Assembly: GCA_017510605.1 (NCBI GenBank)
Contig: JAFWMQ010000015.1
Location: 310,001 to 374,000 of the forward strand
Direction of reading: 5' to 3'
DNA: 64,000 bases
Source of the DNA: Clostridiales bacterium
Lineage (GTDB): Bacteria > Bacillota > Clostridia > Saccharofermentanales > Saccharofermentanaceae
In this document: piece after piece, positions 47,887 to 56,386 of the stretch
Position numbering within the stretch: the first letter of the stretch is position 1
Layout of the letters: every line of letters begins with the position of its first letter
The notes under the pieces: model-generated
Seen by the model: only the letters and a program-made list of their open reading frames with translations
What the model was told of the DNA's origin: nothing
The model's database searches: none
Translations under genes and position numbers: made by a program

Positions 47887-49129
47887 ATGTGACTTTTCCT
47901 CCCATTACAGTAAGTATTGTTTCACCGTACAGCTTCCAACCATCATACGGCGTGTTTCTTGATTTTGAGAGCATCTTATCTTTCTCGAAAACGAATTCAT
48001 TCTCAAGATCGAAGACCGCAAGGTCAGCATCATCGCCTATGTTCATACCGCCTCTTCCGAGCTTCAGGATATTTGAAGGTCCGAAGCACATAAGGTCGAT
48101 GAGTCTGTCGAGAGTTATCTCACCTTTTCTCACAAGATAAGTGTACCCCAAAGCGAAGGCTGTCTCAAACCCTAATATACCATTCAAAGCGACAGAAAAT
48201 TCACATACTTTCTCGTCAGCATGATGAGGTGCATTATCTGTTGCGATTGCATCTATCGTTCCGTCCTTGATCCCTTCGATGATCGCAAGCCTGTGTTCTT
48301 CAGTCCTGAGCGGCGGATGCATCTTGAAGTTAGTGTCATATGTCTCACACATATCGTCAGTCAGGGTAAAGTAATGAGGACAGGTCTCACATGTGACCTT
48401 TACGCCTCTGGCTTTGGCTTCCCTGATCATCCTTACTCCGCCCTTTGTACTTACATGGCAGATATGAACCGGGATATCCAGATATTCCGAGAGGATTATG
48501 TCTCTTGCGATCATGATGTCTTCAGCAGCGGCGGGGATTCCCCTGATGCCTATAGTTGTAGATACGACACCTTCATTCATTGCACCTTCGGAAAGGTCTT
48601 TATCTTCGCAGTGATTTAATACAGGAAGGTCGAAATCAGATGAATACTCCATGACCTTTCTCATTATTCCGGCATTCTTGATCGGATGACCGTCATCAGA
48701 TACAGCAACGATTCCTGCTTCTTTCATAAGGCCCATCTCGGAGATCAGATCTCCGTTGATTCCCTTTGTAGCAGCGCCTATAGGATAAACCCTGCATTTA
48801 TCGGCTTCTTTTGCCTTTTTGAGGATTCCGCTTATAACTGCTGCATTATCTGCTACAGGATTAGTATTCGGCATCGGACAGATTGAAGTATATCCGCCCT
48901 TTGCAGCACTTGCTGTGCCTGTGGCTATTGTTTCTTTATATTCACCGCCCGGTTCTCTTAAATGACAGTGCATATCCACAAGTCCCGGAGTAACGGTAGC
49001 ACCTTTAAGGTCTATCACCCTGTCTGCCTTATCTTCTGAAAATTCCTTGGCGAACTTCCTGTCTTCTATGAATATCTTTGTAGTCTTATCGTCGTTATAG
49101 ACTTTAGCGTTAGTTAAGATTATTCTCAC
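47870..49129 (-). CDS. pyrC: Dihydroorotase
   Basis: A 419-residue type I dihydroorotase, closing carbamoyl aspartate to dihydroorotate. HCHLREP (54-60) carries the first two zinc ligands, LNHCEDKDL and VHICHVSTKGG the later His residues, and IATDNAPHH the catalytic Asp. It overlaps pyrB by 4 nt upstream and pyrF by 17 nt downstream. Confidence 0.96.
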   Translation of the reverse strand: MRIILTNAKVYNDDKTTKIFIEDRKFAKEFSEDKADRVIDLKGATVTPGLVDMHCHLREPGGEYKETIATGTASAAKGGYTSICPMPNTNPVADNAAVISGILKKAKEADKCRVYPIGAATKGINGDLISEMGLMKEAGIVAVSDDGHPIKNAGIMRKVMEYSSDFDLPVLNHCEDKDLSEGAMNEGVVSTTIGIRGIPAAAEDIMIARDIILSEYLDIPVHICHVSTKGGVRMIREAKARGVKVTCETCPHYFTLTDDMCETYDTNFKMHPPLRTEEHRLAIIEGIKDGTIDAIATDNAPHHADEKVCEFSVALNGILGFETAFALGYTYLVRKGEITLDRLIDLMCFGPSNILKLGRGGMNIGDDADLAVFDLENEFVFEKDKMLSKSRNTPYDGWKLYGETILTVMGGKVTYEKLC

Positions 49130-50055
49130 AGATTATTCCTCCTTGCCATAAGAAGGTAGAGAACAGCCATTCTGACTGCTACACCGTTCGTTACCTGTTC
49201 ATTAATTACCGACTGATCACAGTCATAGACTGCCGTCGGGAGCTCTACGCCGTGATTGCACGGACCGGGGTGCATCAGGAATGCATCCGGTTTTGCCAGC
49301 GCGAGCATCTCGGGTGTGATCGCATAGAATCTCGCATACTCGGCGATCGAAGGGAAAAGTGATTTCTGCTGGCGTTCGAGCTGTACTCTGAGTCCCATGA
49401 CAGCATCTGCATCCTTAATACAGTCGGCAACGCTGCCGGCGATCCTTACGCCCATCTTCTCGATTCCTATCGGCATCATGGTCTTGGGTCCGTATACGCT
49501 GACCTTTGCACCGAGCTTTGAAAGTCCGATAGCATTGGATCTGACTACCCTGGAGTGATATATGTCACCGCAGATTGCGATGTTCTTGCCCTCGAAAGTA
49601 TCGAATCTCTCATACATCGTGAGCATGTCGAGCAGGGCCTGCGTCGGATGCTCGTTCATTCCGTCGCCTGCGTTTACGACGGAGGCCTTGAGATAAGGTG
49701 CAATAAAATGAGGCGCACCAGACTGGTTATGCCTCATTATTATGATGTCCGTACCCATCATGTCTATCGTTCTTGCGGTATCAAGGAGTGATTCGCCTTT
49801 ATTTACCGAGCTTCCCGAAGTTGAGATATTGGCAGAAGCACTTCCCATGTACTTTGAAGCGAGCTCGAACGAGAGTCTTGTTCTTGTCGAATTCTCATAA
49901 AAAAGTGTTACTACCGATTTGCCCTGAAGGTGGCTCGTCTTCTTATTTGCCGATGATATAACCAGCTTCATTGTTTTCGCAGTATCAAGGATCTCCATGA
50001 TCTCTTCGGCGGTTAGCTGCTTCATACCGAGGAGATCTTTACTCTTAAGTCCCAT
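49126..50055 (-). CDS. pyrB: Aspartate carbamoyltransferase, catalytic chain
   Basis: A 309-residue transcarbamoylase. The carbamoyl phosphate motif STRTR is at 56-60, and MNEHPTQALLDMLTMYE and LMHPGPCNHGVELP are standard. No pyrI regulatory chain gene follows, so allosteric control by a separate subunit is not indicated here; UMP control comes from PyrR. It overlaps pyrC by 4 nt, and its ATG shares one base with the pyrR stop. Confidence 0.96.
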   Translation of the reverse strand: MGLKSKDLLGMKQLTAEEIMEILDTAKTMKLVISSANKKTSHLQGKSVVTLFYENSTRTRLSFELASKYMGSASANISTSGSSVNKGESLLDTARTIDMMGTDIIIMRHNQSGAPHFIAPYLKASVVNAGDGMNEHPTQALLDMLTMYERFDTFEGKNIAICGDIYHSRVVRSNAIGLSKLGAKVSVYGPKTMMPIGIEKMGVRIAGSVADCIKDADAVMGLRVQLERQQKSLFPSIAEYARFYAITPEMLALAKPDAFLMHPGPCNHGVELPTAVYDCDQSVINEQVTNGVAVRMAVLYLLMARRNNL

Positions 50056-50609
50056 TACTTGTTTTCCTCCTCTTTAAGCAGTATTACGCGGTCCTGACCG
50101 TCTACTTCTTTGACTTCTACATCAATGTGTTCTGTTATCGCGGTCGGAACATTCTTACCGACATAGTCAGCTCTGAAAGGAAGCTGTCTGTGACCTCTGT
50201 CTATAAGGATCGCGAGCTGGATATTCGCTGGCCTTCCCATGTCGAAAATATTCTCGATAGCAGCCCTTGTAGTCCTTCCCGTAAAGAGCACGTCGTCTAC
50301 AAGAATGATCTTCTTGTCGTTTACATCGAATGGGATATCTGTTCCGTTTACGACCGGGTGAGCCGAGAGCATAGAAAGATCGTCTCTGTAGAATGTGATA
50401 TCGAGGATGCCCATTGGCACCTTAATGCCTTCGATCTCTTCAAGAAGCGCTCTGAGCCTCATTGCAAGGGGGACTCCCCTCTTCTGGATGCCGATGATCG
50501 CAACGTTATCAAGTCCGTCGTTGTGCTCGACGATCTCATGGGAGATTCTGATAAGCGCACGCGACATTGCGGCTTCATCCATCAGTTCATGACCGGGAAT
50601 TAAGACCAT
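50055..50609 (-). CDS. pyrR: PyrR attenuation regulator / uracil phosphoribosyltransferase
   Basis: A 184-residue type I phosphoribosyltransferase with PRPP motif VDDVLFTGRT at 104-113. PyrR binds UMP and pyr mRNA to stop expression of the operon, and may also make UMP from uracil. The start is the ATG at 50609, after AAGGAG; an upstream-extended reading would pass through the leader hairpins. Its own leader (50634-50720) contains the PyrR recognition sequence. Confidence 0.95.
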   Translation of the reverse strand: MVLIPGHELMDEAAMSRALIRISHEIVEHNDGLDNVAIIGIQKRGVPLAMRLRALLEEIEGIKVPMGILDITFYRDDLSMLSAHPVVNGTDIPFDVNDKKIILVDDVLFTGRTTRAAIENIFDMGRPANIQLAILIDRGHRQLPFRADYVGKNVPTAITEHIDVEVKEVDGQDRVILLKEEENK

Positions 50610-50633
50610 AAAAAACTCCTTCCGCCTGGTATA

Positions 50634-50720
50634 TGTGGCTATGCGCCACCGTCCGGCTAGAGAAGGAATCCGTAAATACAAGTAATATTAACTGCCACTT
50701 ACGGCCTCGCCGGACCGTTT
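50634..50720 (-). promoter_or_regulatory. PyrR-binding leader with alternative hairpins
   Basis: On the minus strand ACGG-TCCGGCGAGG-CCGT (50701-50718) is a small hairpin whose loop matches the PyrR site pattern UCCNGNGAGGY. The CCGTAA half can instead pair with TTACGG about 30 nt later, and TCCGGC can pair with GCCGGA further down. A third stem, GTGGC/GCCAC, lies close to the pyrR ribosome binding site. No oligo-T terminator is visible, so control could be at translation. Confidence 0.75.
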
Positions 50721-50737
50721 AAAGTTTTGCTGTTAGA

Positions 50738-50766
50738 ATTCTATATTTATCCGGTAAGAAAAGCAA
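50738..50766 (-). promoter_or_regulatory. pyr operon promoter
   Basis: On the minus strand TTGCTT (50761-50766) and TAGAAT (50738-50743) are 17 bp apart. The start near 50731 leaves about 12 nt before the PyrR motif. Confidence 0.65.
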
Positions 50767-50840
50767 GGCAGAAAATGGGTTTTTATTTCGAGCATCCTTA
50801 TAAATAATTTAACGCTTCTAATGGCAATAAATGATGAACT

Positions 50841-50953
50841 GAAAAAACACACGCTAAGATTCACGCACAGCGCGAATCTCTGCGCGAAAAATATCATGCA
50901 CGACTTAAAATCCACGCTGTTTTTCGCGCACTGCGTGAAAATTTGCGTGAAAA
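50841..50953. repeat. Paired TTCRCGC hairpins in the pyrR-hydrolase spacer
   Basis: Hairpin one has arms 50857-50866 and 50870-50879, hairpin two has arms 50921-50929 and 50933-50941. Each has one G-T pair and a 3-nt loop. Their cores, TTCACGC/GCGCGAA and TTCGCGC/GCGTGAA, are reverse complements of each other. Extra GCGYGAAAA copies follow each. The first, read on the minus strand, is followed by a T-run (50841-50846) and could end the hydrolase transcript. No gene is seen in 50767-51016. Confidence 0.65.
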
Positions 50954-51016
50954 CAAGAAGCAATTATAGAACGTGATTATATTGATATCGGGAAGAATGC
51001 GAAAAAACAAAAAATC

Positions 51017-51937
51017 TTACTCTACCCCTATCTTCTTCAAAAACTTCTCGATATACCCGGTATACATCTCAAACCCGGCAGTATATCTGCATCTGGCATG
51101 ACCTGCTCCTTCCACCATGATAAGTTCTGTATATGCACCGTTCTTTGAAGCGGAAGCATTAAGAAGTTCACTGTGATATGGCTTAACAAGCCTGTCGCCG
51201 TCACCGTGGATAAAAAGGATAGGATAAGTATTGTTTTCGAGATGTTTAAGGGCGCATGTATCTTTCAAGTCGACATGATAGATGATCTTACCTGCCAAAT
51301 TAATCAGAGGCGCGAGGAATGACATGTGAAGATTGCCGTAACCGTCACGAACGACATCGTAACAGCTCGTAAAGCCGCAGTCTGCAACTATAAAGTCGAT
51401 CTTGGGCTTAAAACTTACAACGGAAAGGGATGCCGAGCTTCCCATTGATTCGCCGTGCAGACCAAGTATCCGTATGTCTGAATAACGCGCTCTGGTATCT
51501 TCGATAACATTCTTAAGGTCGTAGGATTCAATATTGCCAAGAGTGCAGATGTCAGGAGCATTCTCCCCGTGCATCCTCGCATCATAGATGATGCATGAGA
51601 AACCGAGTTTTATATATGAATTTAGATATTTGACTGCACCGTAGCGGTTAGATGTGTGACCGTGACAAAAGATCACATATTTGCCTGTACCACGAACAGA
51701 AGGAACATCGACAAACATTGCGTGAAGAATGTAGCCGTCTTTTCCTTTGATCTCATATTCCTTTTTTGAATAGGAATCGAAATCAAGCCATAGCCCTTTC
51801 TTCTTATTCCATTCGATCTCCTGCTCAAGACTTATGGTGTTTGGCTTGAGCGAGCGTTTGGCATTGCGCCAGCAGAAGACCGCGAGGCTCACGATGAGAA
51901 AGATTAATATTGCAACTATAACTATTATCCAGGTCAT
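51017..51937 (-). CDS. Membrane-anchored alpha/beta hydrolase (paralogue A)
   Basis: A 306-residue protein with an N-terminal membrane helix (3-22) and an outside hydrolase domain. The triad is nucleophile Ser164 in GESMGSS, Asp248 in HGDGD and His280 in GAGHARC; the oxyanion site is CHGHTSN. It is closely similar to the protein at 58762-59781. The ATG at 51937 lies 4 nt after the cyclase stop, without a strong ribosome binding site, so translation is probably coupled. The substrate is unknown. Confidence 0.87.
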   Translation of the reverse strand: MTWIIVIVAILIFLIVSLAVFCWRNAKRSLKPNTISLEQEIEWNKKKGLWLDFDSYSKKEYEIKGKDGYILHAMFVDVPSVRGTGKYVIFCHGHTSNRYGAVKYLNSYIKLGFSCIIYDARMHGENAPDICTLGNIESYDLKNVIEDTRARYSDIRILGLHGESMGSSASLSVVSFKPKIDFIVADCGFTSCYDVVRDGYGNLHMSFLAPLINLAGKIIYHVDLKDTCALKHLENNTYPILFIHGDGDRLVKPYHSELLNASASKNGAYTELIMVEGAGHARCRYTAGFEMYTGYIEKFLKKIGVE

Positions 51938-51941
51938 AAGA

Positions 51942-53348
51942 TCACAAATAATACGTGAGCATGTTTCCTTTGCCCTTGATATCAAGACTTACTTTATCCG
52001 AATATTCAAATTTATCCTTAGTCAGCTTATATGTGACATCGGAAACATGAATCTTCATCGGTGTGCCTGAGCTCTCCATCCTGCTTGCCACGTTTACTGT
52101 GTCTCCCCAGATGTCATATATGAACTTCGTCTTTCCGATTACGCCTGCAACAAGTTCACCTGAATTAATGCCTATGCGTATGCGGAACTTGATGTCAGAC
52201 GTCTTATTGAATTCCTCTATATCTTCCAACAGGCCCTGGGCGAAACGTATCATCTTTTCAGCCCCGTCATTTTCCGGCTCATTTGTAAGGCCGGTCGCAG
52301 CCATATACGCATCTCCGATAGTCTTGATCTTCTCGATTCCTTCTTTTTTCGCACGGTCATCGAAAAGAGTCATCATCTTATTAAGCATGACAACCGTATT
52401 TTCAGCGCTCATGGAATCGCTGATCTTTGTAAAATCAACTATATCAGTGAAAAGCACAGTTGCATTCGGATAACGGTCAGAAATCGTTTTATCAGGGTGT
52501 TCGGTTAGTTCTTTCGCGATGGGCTCAGGCAGGATATTAAGTAAAAGGCGCTCGACTTTCTCATTTGCTACCTTTAGTTCCGATGTCCTTAATTCTACTG
52601 TCTCTTCGAGTTCTTTCTGGTATTTGGCCATCATCTCTATCTCAAGCCTGTGTGCCCTCTCGAGCTTCTTATTGGTATCAAGGATTGTGAAAACATAAAG
52701 GATAATATCGAATCCGGCCGTCGACAGTACAGCTGAAGCGATTCCGGAAGTCACGAACTGCAGAACGGACATCAGGACCGGAATGATAATAAATAAAATA
52801 ATAAGTATTCTGATAGACTTCGTAAGTTTCTTGTAGTACTTGAATACATAGAACAGATCGATGATCATCGGCGGGACACAGAACAAATAATGCATGAAGA
52901 ACAGTTTGCCGTGCGTATAGACATTATTGGCATCCCAGTAGTAATAAAGACCTGTAAAATTGCCAATTACCAGTGATATTACACCGGCAACGACTATAAA
53001 GTCCCCGATAAATATCCCCTTTGGTATTTTCTTAAGTCCGCCTTCGTTGGTAAAAAGATCCTTAAGATATAGGTTAAGGCAGAGTATCAATGCCAGTGCA
53101 AATAAATAATCCAGGAATTTTGCGACCCGGACCATCTGCCATCCGCCCGGATCAACAATGTCTTTATAAAGATAATAGTATCTGCTTGCTGCAAGATACA
53201 TTGCCGCATAAAGTTCGAGCAGTATTATCGCGTTTCTTCTTCTCGGTGAAAGGCTTTTTGTAAATAGAGTAAGGAATGCAATAATAAGGCATATGCCTTG
53301 GAAAAAGAGCATAAAATCAGTCTGGTATTCTCTGATAAAGCCGGTCAT
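51942..53348 (-). CDS. Membrane class III adenylate cyclase
   Basis: A 468-residue protein with six to seven membrane helices over residues 12-225, a coiled-coil linker (226-270) ending in the NILPEPIAKEL motif, and a class III cyclase domain. Metal Asp302 (FTDIVDFT) and Asp346 (GDAYM), substrate-choosing Lys342 and Asp412 (YDIWG), and Asn419/Arg423 of the transition state are all present. The Lys/Asp pair indicates ATP, so cAMP is the likely product. It overlaps the acyltransferase gene by 4 nt upstream and precedes the hydrolase gene by 4 nt. Confidence 0.92.
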   Translation of the reverse strand: MTGFIREYQTDFMLFFQGICLIIAFLTLFTKSLSPRRRNAIILLELYAAMYLAASRYYYLYKDIVDPGGWQMVRVAKFLDYLFALALILCLNLYLKDLFTNEGGLKKIPKGIFIGDFIVVAGVISLVIGNFTGLYYYWDANNVYTHGKLFFMHYLFCVPPMIIDLFYVFKYYKKLTKSIRILIILFIIIPVLMSVLQFVTSGIASAVLSTAGFDIILYVFTILDTNKKLERAHRLEIEMMAKYQKELEETVELRTSELKVANEKVERLLLNILPEPIAKELTEHPDKTISDRYPNATVLFTDIVDFTKISDSMSAENTVVMLNKMMTLFDDRAKKEGIEKIKTIGDAYMAATGLTNEPENDGAEKMIRFAQGLLEDIEEFNKTSDIKFRIRIGINSGELVAGVIGKTKFIYDIWGDTVNVASRMESSGTPMKIHVSDVTYKLTKDKFEYSDKVSLDIKGKGNMLTYYL

Positions 53349-54487
53349 TGATTATCTCCGCTATCTTCATTAACAATAATGAAGCGTCTCTTTTGCCATT
53401 TGCCGGATATGAATCTGAACAACGGTTTTGTAATCAGGTCATAGATCATATAGATAACAAAACAGATAAGGTAAACAGCTACTAAACTTCCTAACATGTA
53501 GATCACAAATATGAATGGTCCGGAACTGATAAAAAAATCAAAATAAAAACCGTAAATGAGATTGATATGGATCAGATAAGTCGGAAAAGAAGCCGCAGCA
53601 AGAATGTTGATTATCTTGTTGTTCTTTATCTTCATGTTCTTGAATAGGAGGAAAACAATAACAGCTTCCGAGATAACGAACGGGTTCTCATAATTTAAGC
53701 CGGTCGAGAAATTAAGGCTAAGTCCTGTGATGGAAGATTCACCATATATCCAGCAGACTATAACCAGAATGTTAATAAGATAAAGGACAAGGAGATTTAA
53801 GGACTTGAACTTAACACCCTTTTCTTCGATGTCTTTCAGATAGTATCCGATAATATACATCAGAACAAAATTAATTATCGTATATCCTGCACCGGAGCCG
53901 AATAATCCGATTGAACTCAGGCCCTGGCTCTTACCATAGTTTGTGCCTGACCAGAGACTGAATCCGGGCATTAAAGTTAAAGAATCCATTATTATCGGGT
54001 ATACAGAGAATAGTATGATCAATAAGATCAGAAGAGTCTTCTTCTCTTTCATGCCGAGATGTTTCATCAAAACATTGATATATGGAGATATAAGATAAAG
54101 CGTAATATAAACGAATATAAACCAGTAGCTTGCCGTAAAGTATCTTAAAAAACGGGATATTGTAAAAGGATTACCCTTTGGAAGTTCCTTGATGAGATAT
54201 GAAGCGAGCTCGAAAACTATATACATAGTAAATAATTCTATAGGTTTCAGAATATCCCTTTTCATGGATTTCCTCATGAAATATCCGGAAATCAGCACGA
54301 AAAGATTGACGGCACAGATGCATGCGGATTCAAAAAACACTATTAGAAACTGTTCAGCGCTTCCGTTAGTTACAGCACTAAACCCGCCGCCGAGAGACGG
54401 ATTGTTAAAATGAAGCAGAACTACACCGATAGCAGCAACTATTCTTAGAAGTTCTATATTGGATTGTCTTGCGGTTCTTTCTGCCAT
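53345..54487 (-). CDS. Acyltransferase 3 family membrane protein
   Basis: A 380-residue protein with about ten helices. The conserved N-terminal RIVAAIGVVLLHFN (Arg and catalytic His) and the late PTYLIHINLIYGFY are characteristic of acyltransferase 3, which moves acetyl or other acyl groups onto extracytoplasmic sugars. The basic C-terminus is cytoplasmic. GGAGG precedes the ATG. It is the first gene of a three-gene unit with the cyclase and hydrolase. Confidence 0.9.
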   Translation of the reverse strand: MAERTARQSNIELLRIVAAIGVVLLHFNNPSLGGGFSAVTNGSAEQFLIVFFESACICAVNLFVLISGYFMRKSMKRDILKPIELFTMYIVFELASYLIKELPKGNPFTISRFLRYFTASYWFIFVYITLYLISPYINVLMKHLGMKEKKTLLILLIILFSVYPIIMDSLTLMPGFSLWSGTNYGKSQGLSSIGLFGSGAGYTIINFVLMYIIGYYLKDIEEKGVKFKSLNLLVLYLINILVIVCWIYGESSITGLSLNFSTGLNYENPFVISEAVIVFLLFKNMKIKNNKIINILAAASFPTYLIHINLIYGFYFDFFISSGPFIFVIYMLGSLVAVYLICFVIYMIYDLITKPLFRFISGKWQKRRFIIVNEDSGDNQ

Positions 54488-54513
54488 GGAAAACCTCCGG
54501 TCTGTTGGTTCTG

Positions 54514-54537
54514 ATTATACATCAAAATATTATGATG
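54514..54537. promoter_or_regulatory. Divergent control region with operator-like palindrome
   Basis: A minus-strand TATAAT (54514-54519) serves the acyltransferase unit. Beside it, CATCAAAATATTATGATG at 54520-54537 is an 18-bp palindrome with a single mismatched pair. It lies just before the rightward promoter at 54542, so one regulator could act on both directions. Confidence 0.5.
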
Positions 54538-54541
54538 TTTT

Positions 54542-54569
54542 TTGTTCCGTGAAGATTTACTGATACAAT
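54542..54569 (+). promoter_or_regulatory. Promoter of the lipoprotein gene
   Basis: TTGTTC (54542-54547) and TACAAT (54564-54569) with a 16-bp spacer, about 70 nt before the lipoprotein ATG. Confidence 0.5.
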
Positions 54570-54637
54570 TAGGTTCTGTGATGAAGGGCATTATCATTAT
54601 CGGCATGCCGCGAATTCATCGAAGGGAGATTAATAAG

Positions 54638-55456
54638 ATGCGCAAGACATTTAGATACTGTGGGGTTATATTATGTGTTCTGTTCAGCCTGCAGCTGATC
54701 GCATGCAGTCTCATACCGGCATCAACTGAAGTCGCCGATACCTCGAAAGCCACTAATGTATTTGAAGCAACAACCGCATCAGCTTCCGACGCATCTTCAG
54801 TTTCCGAGACGGAATCTATAACGTATGCCACAACAAGTTCTGAGACAATCGTAACCACAACCGAGACTGCCGGAGCTGTTGCAACAACATCCGAGAGCAT
54901 GGAATCAACGGGTTCTTCTGTATCAGGAACGTCAGGATCATCCGAGACTTCTGCTTCTTCAGTTTCGACATCCGACTCTGAGACAACTCAGCTCCCCAAA
55001 GACTGTCTTGCCATTTGCGAGAAAGATCCCCAGGACGAGAAGAACTACATCATCTACAATGATGCATTTGGATTCGCAATCACAACATTAGTAACTGTCG
55101 GTGGCCTGAAAGGTGTTTCGATTCCTTCCGCTGATAACTGCCTGACAGGCAAACTGCCTGAAGGTGCGTTGTTCTTTACCCTCTTTTTCGATGAAAATAA
55201 GAACTTCACGCTCCGCGACCAGAACGGCAATTTCCTTGTAATGACCACCGGAGGTGAGCTCGCTCTCACAAACAAGCCTGTGAGCGACAGATATAATTTC
55301 TGGAGAATGGAGAAGGCTAACGGCGGCTGGAACATAATCAACGTTGGTGACCCGTCCGGCAGCGCGCTCCAATACAACGCTGAGATATTTACTTTCACGG
55401 TCGGCAAGCCCTCTAAAACAGGCGCTTTTATATTCAATTTTTACGAAGTCGGCTGA
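54638..55456 (+). CDS. Lipoprotein with Ser/Thr-rich linker and trefoil-like domain
   Basis: A 272-residue exported lipoprotein. A basic start (MRKTFRYCG), a hydrophobic stretch and the lipobox LIAC give a lipidated Cys23. Residues 24-120 are almost entirely Ser, Thr, Ala, Glu and Val, a flexible and probably exposed linker. The C-terminal 150 residues (FTLRDQNGNFLVMTTGGELALTNKP, WNIINVGDPSGSALQYNAEIFTF) look like a ricin-type beta-trefoil, without clear binding-site motifs. Start chosen at the ATG at 54638 with GGGAG upstream. Function unknown; surface binding is plausible. Confidence 0.85.
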   Translation: MRKTFRYCGVILCVLFSLQLIACSLIPASTEVADTSKATNVFEATTASASDASSVSETESITYATTSSETIVTTTETAGAVATTSESMESTGSSVSGTSGSSETSASSVSTSDSETTQLPKDCLAICEKDPQDEKNYIIYNDAFGFAITTLVTVGGLKGVSIPSADNCLTGKLPEGALFFTLFFDENKNFTLRDQNGNFLVMTTGGELALTNKPVSDRYNFWRMEKANGGWNIINVGDPSGSALQYNAEIFTFTVGKPSKTGAFIFNFYEVG

Positions 55457-55474
55457 CAGCTGCACTTCCCTGTT

Positions 55475-56386
55475 TCATCCTCTTCTGTACGTCTTGTTAT
55501 ACACAATAGTCATGATCGCAACACACGCCAGTGCGATCGCACAGACATAAAGAACTGACGTCACTCCGCTGAAGCTGAACCCGTAAGCACTCGCATTGAA
55601 GTTGAACGTATCCTTTACTGCCATGATGAAAGCACCATTGTCAACGCCGCCGATCGATGAGTCGATGCTGCCGCTAACACCGCTGAGCAGAACATTGCGG
55701 ATCATTGAAGTGATATGGCTTGCAGGGAAGATATTGCAGAATGACCTTACACCGTCAGAAAACTGTGAAAGAGGAATATACGCGCCTATCACAAATCCCG
55801 ACGCAGCGGACAATATTCCGAAGAATGCCGTGCTGACAGATGATGACCTGAAGGAAAGCATTACCAGCATGAACAGAGCGGTTGACGACACAGAGCCGAG
55901 CAGCATCAGGCCATATGCCTCGAGAACGGACACAACACCGAGATGAGTGTCGCCCGATAATGAGAGCACGATAAGTCCCACCGTCAGGATCAAGGACGTG
56001 ATTATGAACGAGCTGACTGAGGAAGCCGAAAAGTACGAGAGAATGATCTTCCATCTCTTCAAAGGTGTGGCGCAGATATCACTGTCGACGCCCGATTCCC
56101 TGTCCTTAACTATGGTCTGAAGGCATGTGTAAGGTACCGTTATCATGGCCGAGCCGAGAACGCCGGACAACAGAAAACCATTGACGAACATTTCGATATC
56201 ACTGCTGCTGACAAGGTCTTCGAGACCGTTCATCGTGTTGTTGAAAGCATCGACAAATGTACCTTTGAGAAACAGTAGATACAGTACAAACACGATTATC
56301 GATGTCAGAAGCGAGAATAATATAGCGAGTTTGTCCTTAAAATATATAAGAAGGTTTCTTCTTGTGAATCCCATAAAATCTTTCAT
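55475..56386 (-). CDS. ABC-2 type permease of the LytTR-linked exporter
   Basis: A 303-residue membrane protein with six helices, beginning MKDFMGFTRRNLLIYFKDKLAILFSLL and containing the ABC-2 motif near TCLQTIVKDRESGVDSDICATPLKRWKI. It is the partner of the ATPase encoded just upstream, which it overlaps by 4 nt. The substrate is unknown; similar two-gene exporters handle antimicrobial peptides or related compounds. It is the last gene of a four-gene unit starting with a LytTR regulator. Confidence 0.9.
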   Translation of the reverse strand: MKDFMGFTRRNLLIYFKDKLAILFSLLTSIIVFVLYLLFLKGTFVDAFNNTMNGLEDLVSSSDIEMFVNGFLLSGVLGSAMITVPYTCLQTIVKDRESGVDSDICATPLKRWKIILSYFSASSVSSFIITSLILTVGLIVLSLSGDTHLGVVSVLEAYGLMLLGSVSSTALFMLVMLSFRSSSVSTAFFGILSAASGFVIGAYIPLSQFSDGVRSFCNIFPASHITSMIRNVLLSGVSGSIDSSIGGVDNGAFIMAVKDTFNFNASAYGFSFSGVTSVLYVCAIALACVAIMTIVYNKTYRRG

